Notes under the pieces: model-generated | Databases searched by the model: none | What the model saw: the letters and a program-made list of their open reading frames with translations, nothing else | Told to the model about the DNA's origin: nothing | Translations under genes and position numbers: made by a program | Origin: Porphyra umbilicalis | Lineage: Eukaryota > Rhodophyta > Bangiophyceae > Bangiales > Bangiaceae | Assembly: GCA_002049455.2 (NCBI GenBank) | Contig: KV918767.1 | Coordinates: 366,256 to 430,255, forward strand | Direction: 5' to 3' | DNA: 64,000 nt | Shown: positions 1 through 11,177 of the stretch, in pieces | How the letters are laid out: the number at the start of each line of letters is the position of its first letter | How positions within the stretch are numbered: position 1 is the stretch's first letter

Positions 1-558
1 CTCGACATCCACCCATCGCGCACGCATCGCCCAACGGGACTGTGTTTGCTTAGCAAGGAATGTCCACACGTGCCCCCACGCCCACAAATCACGCGACAGG
101 TTCCCCGTCCTACGAGTGCACACGCACACGCCCACACACAGCGGCTCCCGGTCCCGACAAGGTCACCGCACGGAGCAAAAAAATTGGTTTGATTCTAGGG
201 GCATCCACCCACGCGCGCCGCAGTAGGACAGGGAACCAGCCGCAGCAGCGGCGGGCCACCAACCAAGTCGCGGCCAACGCCCACTCAAAGCGCCGCAACG
301 GCACCACGATTGCCGGCAGGGCCCCCCTCCCACCCCACCAGCCGCCCCACCGCTGCGCCACCCGCGGCCGCTGCCACCACCCTCTGGCCGCATGGCCGTC
401 CCGGTGGTGCACCCCGACGGCACGCAGCGACCGCCCGCTCCGACCGCCCGCGACACCCACCCCCACCTCCGCGTCCCGCCCGTCCCGCCCGGCCGCACCC
501 ACCACCACCACCGCCTCTCCCACCACCCAAGGTCCCCGTAGCCGGCATCGCATCCGCT
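1..558. other. Flank of eL43, no gene recognised
   Basis: GC-rich sequence downstream of the minus-strand eL43 gene. Long open frames exist on both strands, but they are Pro/Arg/Gly-rich low-complexity translations without domain-like sequence, so no gene is called. Confidence 0.5.
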
Positions 559-843
559 CTACATCTCGGCCGTCTCGCGCAGACGCCGGATGGTCGACCG
601 CATCTGCACCGCCGCCTGCGTGTTGACCGACCACGCGCCGCCCGCAATGATCTTGCCACACGTCTTGGCGTTGCACTTCCAAATGCCAGTGGCCGTGCGC
701 TTCACGCTGTTCTTGCCGCAAAAGGGGCAAGTGTACTTCATCCGCTGCCCAATCTCCATGTTCTTGGCTTGCTTCCGCAGGGACGCACCGTAGCGGGTGC
801 CGTACTTGCCCATGAGGCCGACCTTGCGCGTCCGCTTGCCCAT
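559..843 (-). CDS. RPL37A: 60S ribosomal protein eL43 (L37a)
   Basis: Component of the cytosolic large ribosomal subunit, a small zinc-ribbon protein that binds 28S rRNA. The single-exon ORF is 94 residues, from ATG at 843 to TAG at 559. The N-terminus MGKRTRKVG, the [13 protein letters not shown] segment and the C-terminal STIRRLRE match the family throughout. Zinc-ribbon cysteines are C39 and C42 (CPFC) and C57 and C62 (CNAKTC). The second knuckle is therefore C-x4-C, whereas family members known to me have C-x2-C, and the protein is two residues longer than the usual 92. The start sits in a good context (caccATGG). The sense leader is strongly C-rich and holds a 25-nt C run about 40 nt upstream. 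No frame break occurs in the gene. Confidence 0.97.
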   Translation of the reverse strand: MGKRTRKVGLMGKYGTRYGASLRKQAKNMEIGQRMKYTCPFCGKNSVKRTATGIWKCNAKTCGKIIAGGAWSVNTQAAVQMRSTIRRLRETAEM

Positions 844-881
844 GGTGAAATGGGGGGGAGGGGGGACAAGGAGTCTGACTT

Positions 882-906
882 GGGGGGGGGGGGGGGGGGG
901 GGGGGG
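882..906. repeat. G25 homopolymer upstream of eL43
   Basis: Uninterrupted run of 25 G on the + strand. It lies in the 5' leader or promoter of the minus-strand eL43 gene, so it reads as C25 in the sense orientation. The exact length in an assembly is unreliable. Confidence 0.9.
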
Positions 907-2407
907 ACCGCGGCGGAACAGCGGCAGGGGGCGGGGAGGATGTGGTGGTATGTACGAGCTCCGAGCGGGAAGCGGATGGACAGGGGCACTGGCGGTGTGC
1001 GTGACCGCGACGACGCCAGGCCGATTCGGCCGCGCCGGCCCAAATCAGAGGACCATCGAAGCAATCGACAAAATATGGGGCGGGCTTGACCGCATCTCCA
1101 CCGACCCGACCACAGCTGTCCCCCCGTGCTGATACTGCAAGTACAACACTTGAACACTCGACGACCGAGCGCGCGCGGGCCCCCCAGGCAAGACTCCTAC
1201 GTAGCGCTCGGTACCATGCCCGGCACGCCGTGACCTGTCACCCCGTCGCGCCCCGCGCGGCACACGAATCGCCCACGTCACGGCGCTTCGCACCGAACCC
1301 CCCCCCCGGCAGATCCCCCCCCCGCCGGCAGGCACCAGCGGCGGCGGTCCCCCCACTGGCGACCCCCCGCGCGCGCGGCGGTGGCGCGCCGCCGCCGCCG
1401 CCGCCGGCGCCACCCCCCCGCGCGCCGGCCGGCCGGCCGGTCGGCGCGGCCGCGCCGGCACCGCCCCCCGCGCGCGCGGCCGCGGCGGCGCGCGGCCGCG
1501 CCCGCGTCTGCCACGCGGCGCGGCACGCGGCGGCGGCGGCGGCGGCGCCAGGCCGGCGGCGGCAGACGAGCACAGCACGTTGTCAAATTGGGTCACAGAG
1601 AACTTAAAATATATGCGAACCGTGAGAGGTCGTGAGAGAAATGTTTTTCCATGCAGCAAACCTCGTGACACCATCCTCGCAAATGTCGCTGTGTCGATCT
1701 CTAAAAGGCTCTGTCTGAGAAGGCTTTCTGACACCCCCAGAGACCTTCTTACCCCACCCACCTGGTCACCCCTACCCATGTGCGTACTCGTCTACTCCCA
1801 ATAGCTGCGGGCACCGCCCAACCACGGACACTTGTGCTTGCCTCCTTTCCTGTCCTCTCCCACTCCTTTCTCCTGCTGGCAGGGGGGGGGGGGCGAGGGG
1901 GGCTGCACATACATGCCGAGGGGGTCGGGGAGGATGGGGGCGCAAACGGTGTCGCTAGAGTGGGACGGCTGCTGGCATTGCCGTGCAGAGCTCTGGCAGG
2001 GTCATGGGGCAGGTCCTCCTTGCGCGATCAAACGGCACCCTTCACACCCAGTTCAAGGCAGACTTGGCGTACACAGTATGCATTCTTGCGGGCACATGGA
2101 GACCTCTGCTCGGACGCCTCACCGTCGTAGCTTGTGTCAGCCAGACTTTGTTCAGTACCTGTTGGCATGATAGTCTGCTACCAATGGGGACCCAGGATGC
2201 GCCCCCGGTCAACCGGGCAGCCAACCAGCGGGCTGGAAAACGTCAAGCCTTGTGCTTGGGGATAGCGGGGCGATTAATAATAATTCGAAGTGCTGGGCGG
2301 CGCCAATGCGCGCCCTCGGCATGTGTGCAGGTGACTGCCATGCTGCCCCCAGCCCCGCTCCTGGCTGCCGCCCAAGTGCACAAGTGCTGCCAACATCCCC
2401 GCTCGCT

Positions 2408-2548
2408 CTCCTGGCCGACCGCTCGGCCCACCCTCCTGGCGGACCGCCCCGCCCACCCTCTGGTCGACCGCCCCACCCACCCTCCTGGCCGGAAGCCCCG
2501 GCCACCCTCTGTTCGATCGCCCCGCCCACCCTCCTGCCGACCGCCCTC
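2408..2548. repeat. 24-25 bp minisatellite, about 6 units
   Basis: Six imperfect units start at about 2408, 2433, 2458, 2482, 2507 and 2531. Each begins CTCCTGG or CTCTGG/CTCTGTT and continues as a variant of CGACCGCCCCGCCCACC. The spacing alternates between 24 and 25 bp. Confidence 0.8.
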
Positions 2549-4115
2549 GTTCCTGTCGTATTCTTATCTGCATCCCCTCCATCCCACGCATTCTCTCCAG
2601 CTCGCACGGGGGCGGGGGGGAGTCACTCTACGACGGGCCGGACGACGTTTGCAGTCGCTGGACTAGTGGTGGTGGCGATTGGGTGGGGATCCACACTGGC
2701 GCAGTGTGGATAGTGTGACGCGCGCGGTGGGTGGGTGGTGGATGGGTTGGATGAACTGACCACGTACTTCTTTTTCGTGTTCGCTCGCCCGTCCCCCATG
2801 TATCCTTACCATGCATATGTGCGATGGCTTCCTCTTTCTTGGCTTCTGTTTCTTTGCAAACCAATGGGTGTTGCTGACATCGAAGTCGAGTAACTTGTGT
2901 CATACGCACATGCATGCGTGGTGTCCGCGAGTCGCTGACATGGTGAGCTTGCTGTTGTCCGGTGGCCTGTAGCTCTGTCAGAGTTTGCGGCTGTGTGCAG
3001 TTAGCTACATGTCTGCGTGACTCTGTAGCACACCGTGGCTTTCTTATCGATTTCGTGTCTGCTCTGCCACCCGTGCCCGCGCCGAGCAACAATAAAGCGA
3101 CCGTGTCTTTCAATGCATCTTTGGCATGTATCCTCAATGCTGGCCGGTGTCACATCCTTTCCTCCGTCAGGGTCTTGCTCCACTTCTTCCCCGAGACCTC
3201 CGAGGGATCATTGCGGCGAGTCTCGCAACATATGTCTCGAAGGATGTGAACTTCTCCTTAAAGATTGGGCAAAGAGGAGTTATGTACTCATTTTCGATCT
3301 CTCTCTGAACGCAAAGGGGTCGAGCAGCAATACGGTTCGGCCTTGTTGCAGATACCTTGGAACCTGACACGAGATTTCATCAACGCGCTGTGAGGCGCGC
3401 CCGCCGCAGCGGCGGCTGCGCGTCGGGTTGGCCGACGGTGCCGCCCGCCGCGGTCGCGGCAGGCGCGGCCGCGCCAGCGGCAGCGGCGGCAGCGGCGGGG
3501 GGGCGGTGGCGGGGCCGGCCTCCACGCCACTTCCCCCCCCCCCAACGCTGCTCTGCGGCACCCACCCCCGCCGCCTCCGCCTCGCGCGCCGCCTCGCGCG
3601 CCGCCACGCGCACGCGTGCGCGCGCGCGTGCGCGGCGGGACACCCCCCTCCGCCGCGGCGCGTGGCGGCGGGCCCGCCGCGCCGCGGCGCGGCGGGCCCC
3701 GCCCGCCCGCCGACCGGCGCGGTGTCTGCGGGCGCCGCGTCCCGCAGGGGCGCACGGGGGGGGGGGCGCCGCCACCCCCGCCGCCGCCGCCGCCGGGCGG
3801 CGAGGGACAGGCGCCGCCCGCCCCCCCGCCCGCGGGACGGTGGCGAGGTGCAGGCCGACAGCGGGGCGGCGGCGGGCGCGCGGGGGTGTCGGCGCCCCGC
3901 CGCGGCCCCGCGCGCGCCGTGTTTCCCCCCCCCCCCTCCCCCCGCCCCCACCGCCTTGCTGCCGCCGCCCGCTCGGGGTGGTGGCCCCGCGTCTGCGCCC
4001 GCGGGCGCGTCGCACCCCGCCCTCGGCGGCGGGCGTCGGCCGCTCTCCCCCCCCCCCCCCTCACGCGCCCGGTCTTCCCCGCCCACACTGGGCCAGCGGG
4101 GGCGTCCTCTCCCCC

Positions 4116-4116
<1 letters not shown>

Positions 4117-4148
<32 letters not shown>
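4117..4148. repeat. C32 homopolymer
   Basis: Uninterrupted run of about 32 C, the longest homopolymer in the window. It is one of many G/C runs between 3.5 and 7.7 kb. Confidence 0.85.
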
Positions 4149-4239
4149 TGTGACCAACCATGCGTCGGCTGCTCGGCGCCAAGGCTGGGGCGCTGGTGGG
4201 TTCCCCCCCCCCCCCGTGCCCCCCCCGCCCCCCCCCCCC

Positions 4240-4628
4240 CCTCCCCCCGTAGCCGACTACCCCGACGCGGCCGTCGACTATGGCACCTACCTCCCCGTGC
4301 GGGCGGCCAACCCGCACCTCCGCGCGTACCGCGCGGCGGTGGAGGCGGGGGGGGGCGGCCGCCGTCGACGGCGGCGGGGGGGCTCGCCCTCGGCGCCGAC
4401 GCGGCGGCGGTGGCGGGGGCGGCGGCGGTCGCCGCCGCCGTTGCCGCGCCGGGGGTGGGGGGGGGGGGCGGGGGGGGGGAAGACTGGGTCATTGCCCCAG
4501 AGTGGGCGTGGGATGGGGGGGGGTGGGCCGACGTGCGCGACCGCATGCTCCTCTGCGCGCCCCGCATGGGGGGGCTCGACGCCGTGGGCGGGGGGGGGGG
4601 GGGGGGGGGGGGGGGGCTGGACCCCAAT

Positions 4629-4659
<31 letters not shown>

Positions 4660-5573
4660 GGCGCCCCGCCGGCCGCCGCCGGCTGTCCGTCAACCTCCCC
4701 CGTGGCCGCCGCAGCGGCGGCTGCGGCAGCGGCGGCAGCCGCCGCCGCCTTGCCCCTCCGCCTCGCGGGGTGGGTCGACGCGGACCGCCTCACGGCGGCG
4801 GCGGTGGGGGCGGCCGATCAGGGGCACACGGGGGGGAGATGCCCGGCCGCGCCGCGGCGGCGGCAGCGGTAGCGGCAGCGGCGGCGGCGGCGGCGGGGGG
4901 GGCCACGCCCCCGCCGGCCTGCGGCTGACGCCGTCGCCGTCGGCCGCGTCCACAGCCGCCGCCGCCGCCGCCGCCGCCGCCGCCTCCGCGGCGGGCCCCC
5001 CGTCCGCGCCCTCGTCGGTCGAGGGCGCCACGGCGCCCGTCGGCGGCGGCGCCCCCCCCCCCCCCCCCCCCCTCCCCCCCGCCGTGTGTTCCCCCGCGGC
5101 GCTCTTTGCTGGCATCCCCCCCCCATCCCCCTCCCCCCCCCGTGCTGCCCCCCGCCGCCGCGCAGGCGCGGACGGTGCGCCTCTCTCGCTCGGCGGCGGC
5201 CAAGACGGCCAAAGACATGTACTGGATGCTCTCCACGGTGCTCGCCGCGCAGGCGGCCGAGGCGGGCCTCGGGGACCCCGCGGAAATTGCCGAGCGGCTC
5301 GCCACGGCGGAGCGGGCGGTTGCCGCCGCCAATGCGACGGCGACGCGCCTGACGCAGTCGCGCGCGGCGGCGGCGGCGGCGCTCGAGGCGGCGGAGCGGG
5401 GGGGGGGGGAGGGGGGGGGGGGCGCCGGGGGGGGGGCGCCGCCGTGGCGGTGGGGGGGGGGGGGGGGGGTGACGCCGCCTGGGAGACCCCGATGGCCGAT
5501 GGGCGGGGGGGGGGGGGGGGGGGGGGGCACCCCTCGCACGGGGGGGGGCACCCCTCGCACGCCTGCCACTGGC

Positions 5574-5623
<50 letters not shown>

Positions 5624-6469
5624 AGGCGGCGGCACCTCCCCCGCCCTCCGCGCCGTCAGCGGGGGCGTGCGGCGCCTCCTCCAACGCTCCGCGTCTGCGG
5701 CGCCCGCGTCGCCCGGGCGCGTCGCGACGCCCCGCCGCGGGCGGCCCGGCGGCGGCGGCGGCGGCGGCGGCGGCGTGCCGTCCGCCTCGACGCCCGCCCT
5801 CGGGGATCGGCGGGTGGCGGGGGCGGCGGCGGGCGGCGGCGCCGCCGCTGGTGGCCCGTCGACGGCGTCGGCGCCGGCGCTGGCGGCGGGCGCCGCCGCG
5901 TCGCCGCCGCCACACCGGTCCACGGCGCCGCCGTCGCCGCTCGGGCGGCTCGTCCGCCGGTGGACGGGGGGGGGGGGGGGTGGGGGGGGACGCCCGCCGC
6001 CGGTGGGGGGGGGGGGGGGGGACGCCCCCGCCTGGGGGGTGCCCCCGCCGTCGCCGGGGGGGGGGGGGTCGCCGCTGGCCGCCGCTCGGCGCGCGTGGCG
6101 CTCGCAGCCGCTGCTGCGGAGCGCAAGGCCGCCGACGTGGAGGCGGCGGTGCGCTACGCGGGGGCGGCAGAGGGGTGGGGGGGGGGGGGGGGGCGGTGGC
6201 ACCAGCGCCGAGCCGCCCCGGTCATTGGCGCCGCCGCCGCGGGCGTGGAGTGCCGCCGACGCGTCTGGTGGTGCGGACGGCGGCGGTGGCGGCGGCGGCA
6301 GCAGCAGCGGCAGTGGCGGGCCGGGCGGCGCGGGCAGCGGCATTGGCGGTGGCGGCAGCGGCGGCGGCGGCGGCAGTGGCGGTGGCGGTGGCGGCGGCGG
6401 CGGCGGGAGGGCGCCCCTTCCCCCCTTTGCGCTCGGCCCGTCCATTTCCCCCCTCCGCCACCCCCCGCG
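4240..6469 (+). CDS. Coding-like segments in shifting frames, unrecognised
   Basis: Non-repetitive protein-like stretches occur on the + strand but in different frames, separated by G/C runs. One at about 4250-4345 contains DYGTYLPVRAANPHLRAYR. One at about 4480-4590 contains EDWVIAPEWAWD and WADVRDRMLLCAPRM. One at about 5160-5395 contains KDMYWMLSTVLAAQ followed by a helical AERLATAERAVAAAN segment. One at about 6085-6180 contains AAAAAERKAADVEAAVRYA. Between them lie homopolymers of 8-24 nt. I infer a single gene, possibly the 5' part of the locus that follows at 6470, whose frame is scrambled by homopolymer length errors. No family is recognised, the start cannot be placed, and introns cannot be excluded. 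Confidence 0.35.
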
Positions 6470-7375
6470 ATGGATCCCGGCGAAGCGCTCGCGGCGGTGG
6501 AGCTCGACCTCCAAGCCGCCCGCGCCGCCCTTGCGCCGCTGCTCGCCGCCCGCGACGCGCTCACGTCGGCGCTCGCCGACGCCGTCTCGGCGCGCACGGG
6601 CATGTTCAACGCCGCCCTGACGCTCCTCGCCATCCGGCCGCACAAGCTCACCGTCACCGCCTGCCGGCTGCTGCGGGAGCGGGCGGGGTGGGCGCGCCTT
6701 GCGGCGGGCGTCGCCGCCGCGCGCGACGACCACGCGGCGGCGGTGCGGGAGATTGACGCGGCCGTTGCCGACGCGGGCGCCGCGCTCGGCGCCCTCGCCA
6801 ATGCCAAAACGGCGTCGGCGGTGGATTTCCTCCAGGGGGGCGGCCTCGGCATGGCCGCGGGCATCAGCACCAACTTTCACGTCAAGCAGGCGGGCGTTGC
6901 GGCCGCCGACGTGTCGCGCAAGGCCGCCGCCGCGCGCGCCCTGTCGGGCGGCCTCATGCCCCGCGTGCGCGCGTGGACGGTCGCCTCGTCGCCGCTGCTC
7001 GACGTGCTCAACATTGCGTTTGACAACCTGACGGCGGACCTGCTCGTGCGGTCGGGCATTGTCGCGGCAACGACCGAGGCGGAGGCGGCGGCCGCGGAAG
7101 TGGAACGCGCGTCCGCGTGGTTGCACGCGCGGCATGACCGCGTCATCCGCGACGGGGCGGGGGTGGCGGGGCGCCTCGCGGCGGTGGAGGAGGCGCTGCG
7201 CCTCGAGCTCGTGCGCCACGTGGAGGCGCTCGTGCCGCGCCCGGGCGGGCGCCGCGTGGGGGGGGGGGGGGGGGAGTGCCACCGCACCGGGGGGGGGAGG
7301 GGGGGGGGGGCACCCGCGGGAGCGGGGACGCCCCCTCCGCCGCCGCGGATGACGGCGGCCGGGGGGACGGCGGCA

Positions 7376-7413
<38 letters not shown>

Positions 7414-8130
7414 CGGTGGCGGCGCGCCATCCGCCGCGGCGAGCCCTCACAGGCGCCTCCGCACCGTCGTCGATGACGAGCGGGTGGAGCTTGACGCGGT
7501 GGCGGCGGGTGGGAAACCGCCGCCGCCGCCGTTGCCAATGGTCGTTGGCTCTGGGTCAACGCCGTCGGGCGTGTCTGGGGCGGGGGGAGCGAGCGTCTCC
7601 CCGCCGGCAACGCCGCTGTGGTGGGCCGCCGGGGGGGGGGGGGTCTCGGACCCTCTCCGTCACCTGGCACGGGCGGTGGGGCGGGCGCGGAGGGCGACGG
7701 CGCCGGTGGCGTGCCTCGGCGGCCGGGCGTGCCGCCGCGAGTGCTGCTGACGCCGAGCGTCGGGCTGTTGCCACCAGGTGGGGAGGGCAGGGATGGAACA
7801 GAAGAGGGATACGAACCCCTCCTCTCCGGGGCAGACGCCCGTGCGCTGCTGCCGGGGGAGAGGGAGGCGCCCCCGCCGCTGGAGTGGCAGTCGGTCGCCG
7901 GCGGTGTGCCCTGGGGGGCCCCCGACGGGGGGGATTGGGACACGCCGGCCGCCCCCCGGGTGGTGGCCCTACCGCCGGGGGTGGCGGTAAGCGTGTCACC
8001 ACCATCGGCAGCCGCTACCACACCGGGGGCGGTGTCGACGTCGCTGGCGCGTGGCCAAGCGGCCGCCCCCGGTTCGTCGGCCGGGGGTTGGGAGCGGCCG
8101 TACCCGCCAGTACAAGGTCGGAGTGCCTAG
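6470..8130 (+). CDS. Unrecognised helical protein, frame break at G13
   Basis: An ATG at 6470 opens a frame reading MDPGEALAAVELDLQAARAA and about 260 residues of Ala-rich, helix-forming sequence, for example KTASAVDFLQGG, SSPLLDVLNIAFDNL and RLAAVEEALRLELVRHVEAL. This resembles a long alpha-helical bundle or coiled coil. A disordered Gly/Pro/Ser tail follows. At the G13 run (7631-7643) the sensible reading moves to another frame. That frame gives RVLLTPSVGLLPPGG and DGTEEGYEPLLSGADARALL and stops at TAG 8128-8130. No domain is identified. The gene may extend upstream into the coding-like segments from 4.2 kb, in which case 6470 is an internal Met. Confidence 0.45.
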
Positions 8131-8942
8131 CGTGTCACTGTCGATGAGAGAGGGGTCTGGTAGGGGGTCAACCGTAGGCCTGACGGGCGCGCCGGGTGTC
8201 GCTGCCCGGAAACACAAGCGCGCCTACAGGGGGGCTGTTGTCCAATGGCCACTGGCGGGGCCCTGGCCAGCTGTCGCCCCCGGTGGCGACTGCCGGCCGC
8301 ACCCGGGTGCGGTGTACCACGCGCCCGCCGTCTGCGCGTCGCGCCGCCAGCCCCGTGCCGCGAGTCCACCAGCCCATTGTCCAGGGCACCTCTGCCAATG
8401 GCTTTGAAGCGGACGCCCCCGCCCACCGCGCGCGCGCGCGTGTCTGCCTGTCCCGAACACCCGCCGCGCGACGGTGGGGTGCCCCGGACGCACAGGCGCA
8501 CCCGTTACGGCGACGCCCGCCACAGCAGCGGCCGAGCGCCGCTGCCCTACTCCATTGCTCGGACTTGGTGCGGCTCCCCAAAAAACCGCCTGCGTCCGTT
8601 GCGGGTGGCCACTGATGACTGCCATCGACGGGCGGCAGCGAACCGTTGCACCGCATGGAGAGGATACGGCGAGGAAAGTAAGGATTTTTTTGTACAGCCG
8701 CGACGCACATGCGCACGTCGACTCTCGCTCAAACTGCAAACACCGGGCGGGCACGAGCTCGCGCCGGTGCAGCAGACACGACACACAACAGAGTTAGCAA
8801 GTAAGAGATTTGCAAGCAGGATACCGACGAGCAGGTGGAAGCAAGAACACACAATACGAACAACAAACAACAGATTCACTACGGTAGGACGCAAGACGGA
8901 GGAGAGCACGACTCGGCACCGCGGACACCGCGTCACAACCCA
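8131..8942. other. Intergenic, nothing recognised
   Basis: Mixed composition, falling to balanced base content around 8640-8900. It lies between the 3' ends of the + strand locus and the next minus-strand gene. Open frames here are short or Arg/Pro-rich, and no RNA gene was seen. Confidence 0.5.
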
Positions 8943-10354
8943 TCAAACCAACGTGCTCCGCTCTGGCGGCGGCGGCGCCCCCCGCCTGCGGAGCGCGGCT
9001 TCGGCCTCCTCGAGTTCCTCCACTTGCACGTCGTGGGCTTGCCACAGGCTCTTATTCTTCGCCGCGCGCGTGGTGAGCGCGCGCCGGCTTTTGCGGATGG
9101 CCGCGTCTTCGCCCATGAGGCGGACGACAGTCGCCGCCAGGCGGTCGCGCTCCGCCCCGTTGCGGCGCTCCGCGGCGGCCGCCACGGCGGCGCGGGCCGT
9201 CACCAGCGGCGACGGGTCGGGGAGGCCCCACGCCGCGCCGACCGGTGCGGCGACGGGGGGGGACCCGTGCCGGCGCGCCGCATCGCTGCCGCGACCGCGG
9301 CGGCCGCCGCGGCCGCCGCCGGCGACGCGGGGGGGAGCGGCGCGGCGGGCCCCGTCGTCACGGTCGGCGTCCGGGGGAGAGCCACCACGGCGGGGGGTCA
9401 GCCGGTCCGCCCCCAGGGAGGGGTCACGTCTCGGCGGTCGGCGTCGGCGCGGCCAGCGCCGGCGCCGTCGGCGTCGGCGCGGTCGGCGTCGGCGCGGTCG
9501 GCGTCGGCGCGGCCAGCGCCGGCGCGCCGGTCGTCTAAACGGCGGGCGTCCACGGGGGCCGCCCCTCGGCCGCGGACGGCATCATACGCGGGGCGCTGGG
9601 GACTCACCGAGGGGCTCCCGGCCACGGCGCTGGCGGTCGGCGCCGCGCGGTCATGGCCCTGCCGGGCGGGGTGGGGGCCTGCCGCGGCGGCGGCACCGCC
9701 GGCGTGCGAGCCGCCCCGCCGCTCGACCGACGGCGGCAGCGGCAGCGGCAGCGGCAGCTGCAGCGGCGCGCCGCCCTCAACCGCCCTCGCGGCGGGCGGG
9801 CCGCCACGTGGCTGGGCCGGACAAAGTGGCCCACCAGGGCGGGAGCTCCAGGCAAAGGGTGCCTCGCTGGCAACCCCCGCCGGCCAATCACGGAGCGCAG
9901 CGGTGGCCGCCGCGGCCGACCGCTGGTCGCCTCGCGAGGTGCCGAGGAGGGCAAACCCGCCCGCCCACGGGCCGTTGGGCGGGCGGCCGCCGGCCGCCCC
10001 TGCCGCCGCGCGCGCAACGGCCAAGCGGCGGAGTTTCTCGTCTCGGAGCGCCGCCGCAGCACGCGGGGAGGGACCGACCTGGCGCGCGACCGGGGCGGGC
10101 GCCCCCTCGGCCTTGGCGGCGCCCCCACCGCCGCCCGCCGCCGCGGCGGTCGACGGCGGTCGGGCAGCGGGCGCTCGCGCAGGGGACCCGGCGGGCAACT
10201 GGGCGGGTGTGGCCACCATGGGGAGGGTCATGGGGGAAAGTGCAGCCGCCCCTGCCGCCGCTGTCGGCCACGGCAAAAGTGACGGCAGCGGTGACAGAGA
10301 CGGCGCGTGCTCCAGGGGGGAGGGGGGGGCGTTTCTCCGTCTGAACAAGAACAT
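8943..10354 (-). CDS. Unrecognised protein, frame-broken
   Basis: Minus-strand locus. ATG 10354 (MFLFRRRNAPPSPLEHAPS) lies downstream of a TATA-like box; ATG 10231 and 10219 are alternatives. An open frame runs through SPRAAAALRDEKLRRLAVAR and GPWAGGFALLGTSRGDQR to a 15-bp minisatellite encoding RADAD repeats, then stops at 9398. The C-terminal part continues in other frames: MRRAGTGPPP before a C8 run (+ strand G8 near 9255-9262), then VAAPVGAAWGLPDPSPL and an ERRNGAERDRLAATV helix, ending with a Glu-rich helix (DVQVEELEEAEAALRRRG) and a stop at 8943. Making C8 into C9 joins two of these segments seamlessly. At least one further break near 9390-9400 is unexplained. Function is unknown; a coiled-coil C-terminus is apparent. 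Confidence 0.4.
9434..9528. repeat. 15-bp minisatellite (GCGTCGGCGCGGTCG)
   Basis: About six copies of a 15-bp unit with GTC/CAG variants. On the minus strand it encodes repeated R-A-D-A-D and G-A-G-A-G units inside the preceding coding locus. Confidence 0.75.
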
Positions 10355-10695
10355 GACGGCCCGGCACGCCGGGGTTCGGCGTGCGAGACGGCCATATTCT
10401 ATTCGTGTGTGTGAATCCTGGAGTTGCACCAGTGCTCGGCAGTCAGACGGAGAAACGGGGGTTAATCTCGCCCGTGTGGGAGGAGGGGGAAGCCACGGGG
10501 AGTGGGGGCGAGGAGGAAGGATGGGGGGATCCTTGGGGTCGGGAGCAAGAAGGATCGGAAAACCTTGCAACGGCAGGGAAGACGATTGTGGGACGACGGT
10601 GACAACTTGACGGCAGCTTGACGACGACAGCGCGATAGACGCCACGGCCGCCGAAGCAAACACGGCAGGGCGCTCCACAGCTGGTGGGGTCACGG

Positions 10696-10703
10696 TATTT
10701 ATA
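10696..10703 (-). promoter_or_regulatory. TATA-like box for the 8.9-10.4 kb gene
   Basis: The minus strand reads CTATAAATACC here, a good TATA box in GC-rich surroundings. The first in-frame ATG (10354) is about 340 nt downstream, which implies a long leader or an unseen 5' exon. Confidence 0.4.
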
Positions 10704-11177
10704 GGCGAAACGAGGGCCCCTCCGCCACCTCTGATCGAGATGGAGGTGCCTACGATTCGTGACACGGAGATCACGACGCTCGGCCGTTACAGCCTATGAA
10801 AACGTTACACCCCAGCCACGAGAGAAGAAAACGCGACGGTGGCGTGCAGGTCAAAACAACGACCATGGTTCGATTGTTGGTCTCCATTGACACGTGTTTG
10901 GAAGCCTGGACCACGAAACGCGGGTGCACCCGCGCTGCTGCGCCCCATCTCGCGCCACCCGGCGCCAACACCAAAAAAGAAAACCACTTGGGCAGCACCG
11001 CCGCGAGCGCGGGGCATCGTACCCCCCTGACCGGTGCGCCCACCGCGGCCGCCGACGGCGACAGCAGACGCACGCCGCCCAGACGTTGGTCGACCACCGC
11101 CGCGGCGCACCGCACCGGGGGCGTCCCCCCCCCCCCCCCCCCAGGACCCCTGGTCGCCCACGCCCGGAGACCGCCCG
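10704..11177. other. Intergenic
   Basis: Spacer between the 5' end of the 8.9-10.4 kb gene and the 3' end of the next minus-strand gene. No gene or repeat was recognised apart from a C18 run near 11126. Confidence 0.45.

Larger units (their letters stand above)
907..4239. other. Intergenic, low-complexity and mixed-GC DNA
   Basis: About 907-1570 and 3370-4240 are extreme-GC, G/C-run-rich DNA in which every frame is open but compositionally biased. About 1575-3370 is more balanced and has stops in all frames. No conserved protein or RNA gene was recognised. The only organised feature seen is the 25-bp minisatellite listed separately. The 5' part of the next coding locus may lie in the final kilobase. 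Confidence 0.5.

Noticed and set aside
3280..4317. Long minus-strand open frames (up to 345 codons) in the 3.3-4.3 kb GC-rich block
   Set aside because: Composition is Gly/Arg/Pro repeat only, several frames are open at once, and the domain-like segments nearby are all on the + strand.
4790..7450. 886-codon minus-strand open frame
   Set aside because: It is antisense to the helical protein locus and open only because of GC-rich codon structure. The translation is low-complexity.
9434..9528. CRISPR-like array
   Set aside because: 15-bp units without spacers; an ordinary coding minisatellite in a eukaryotic genome.
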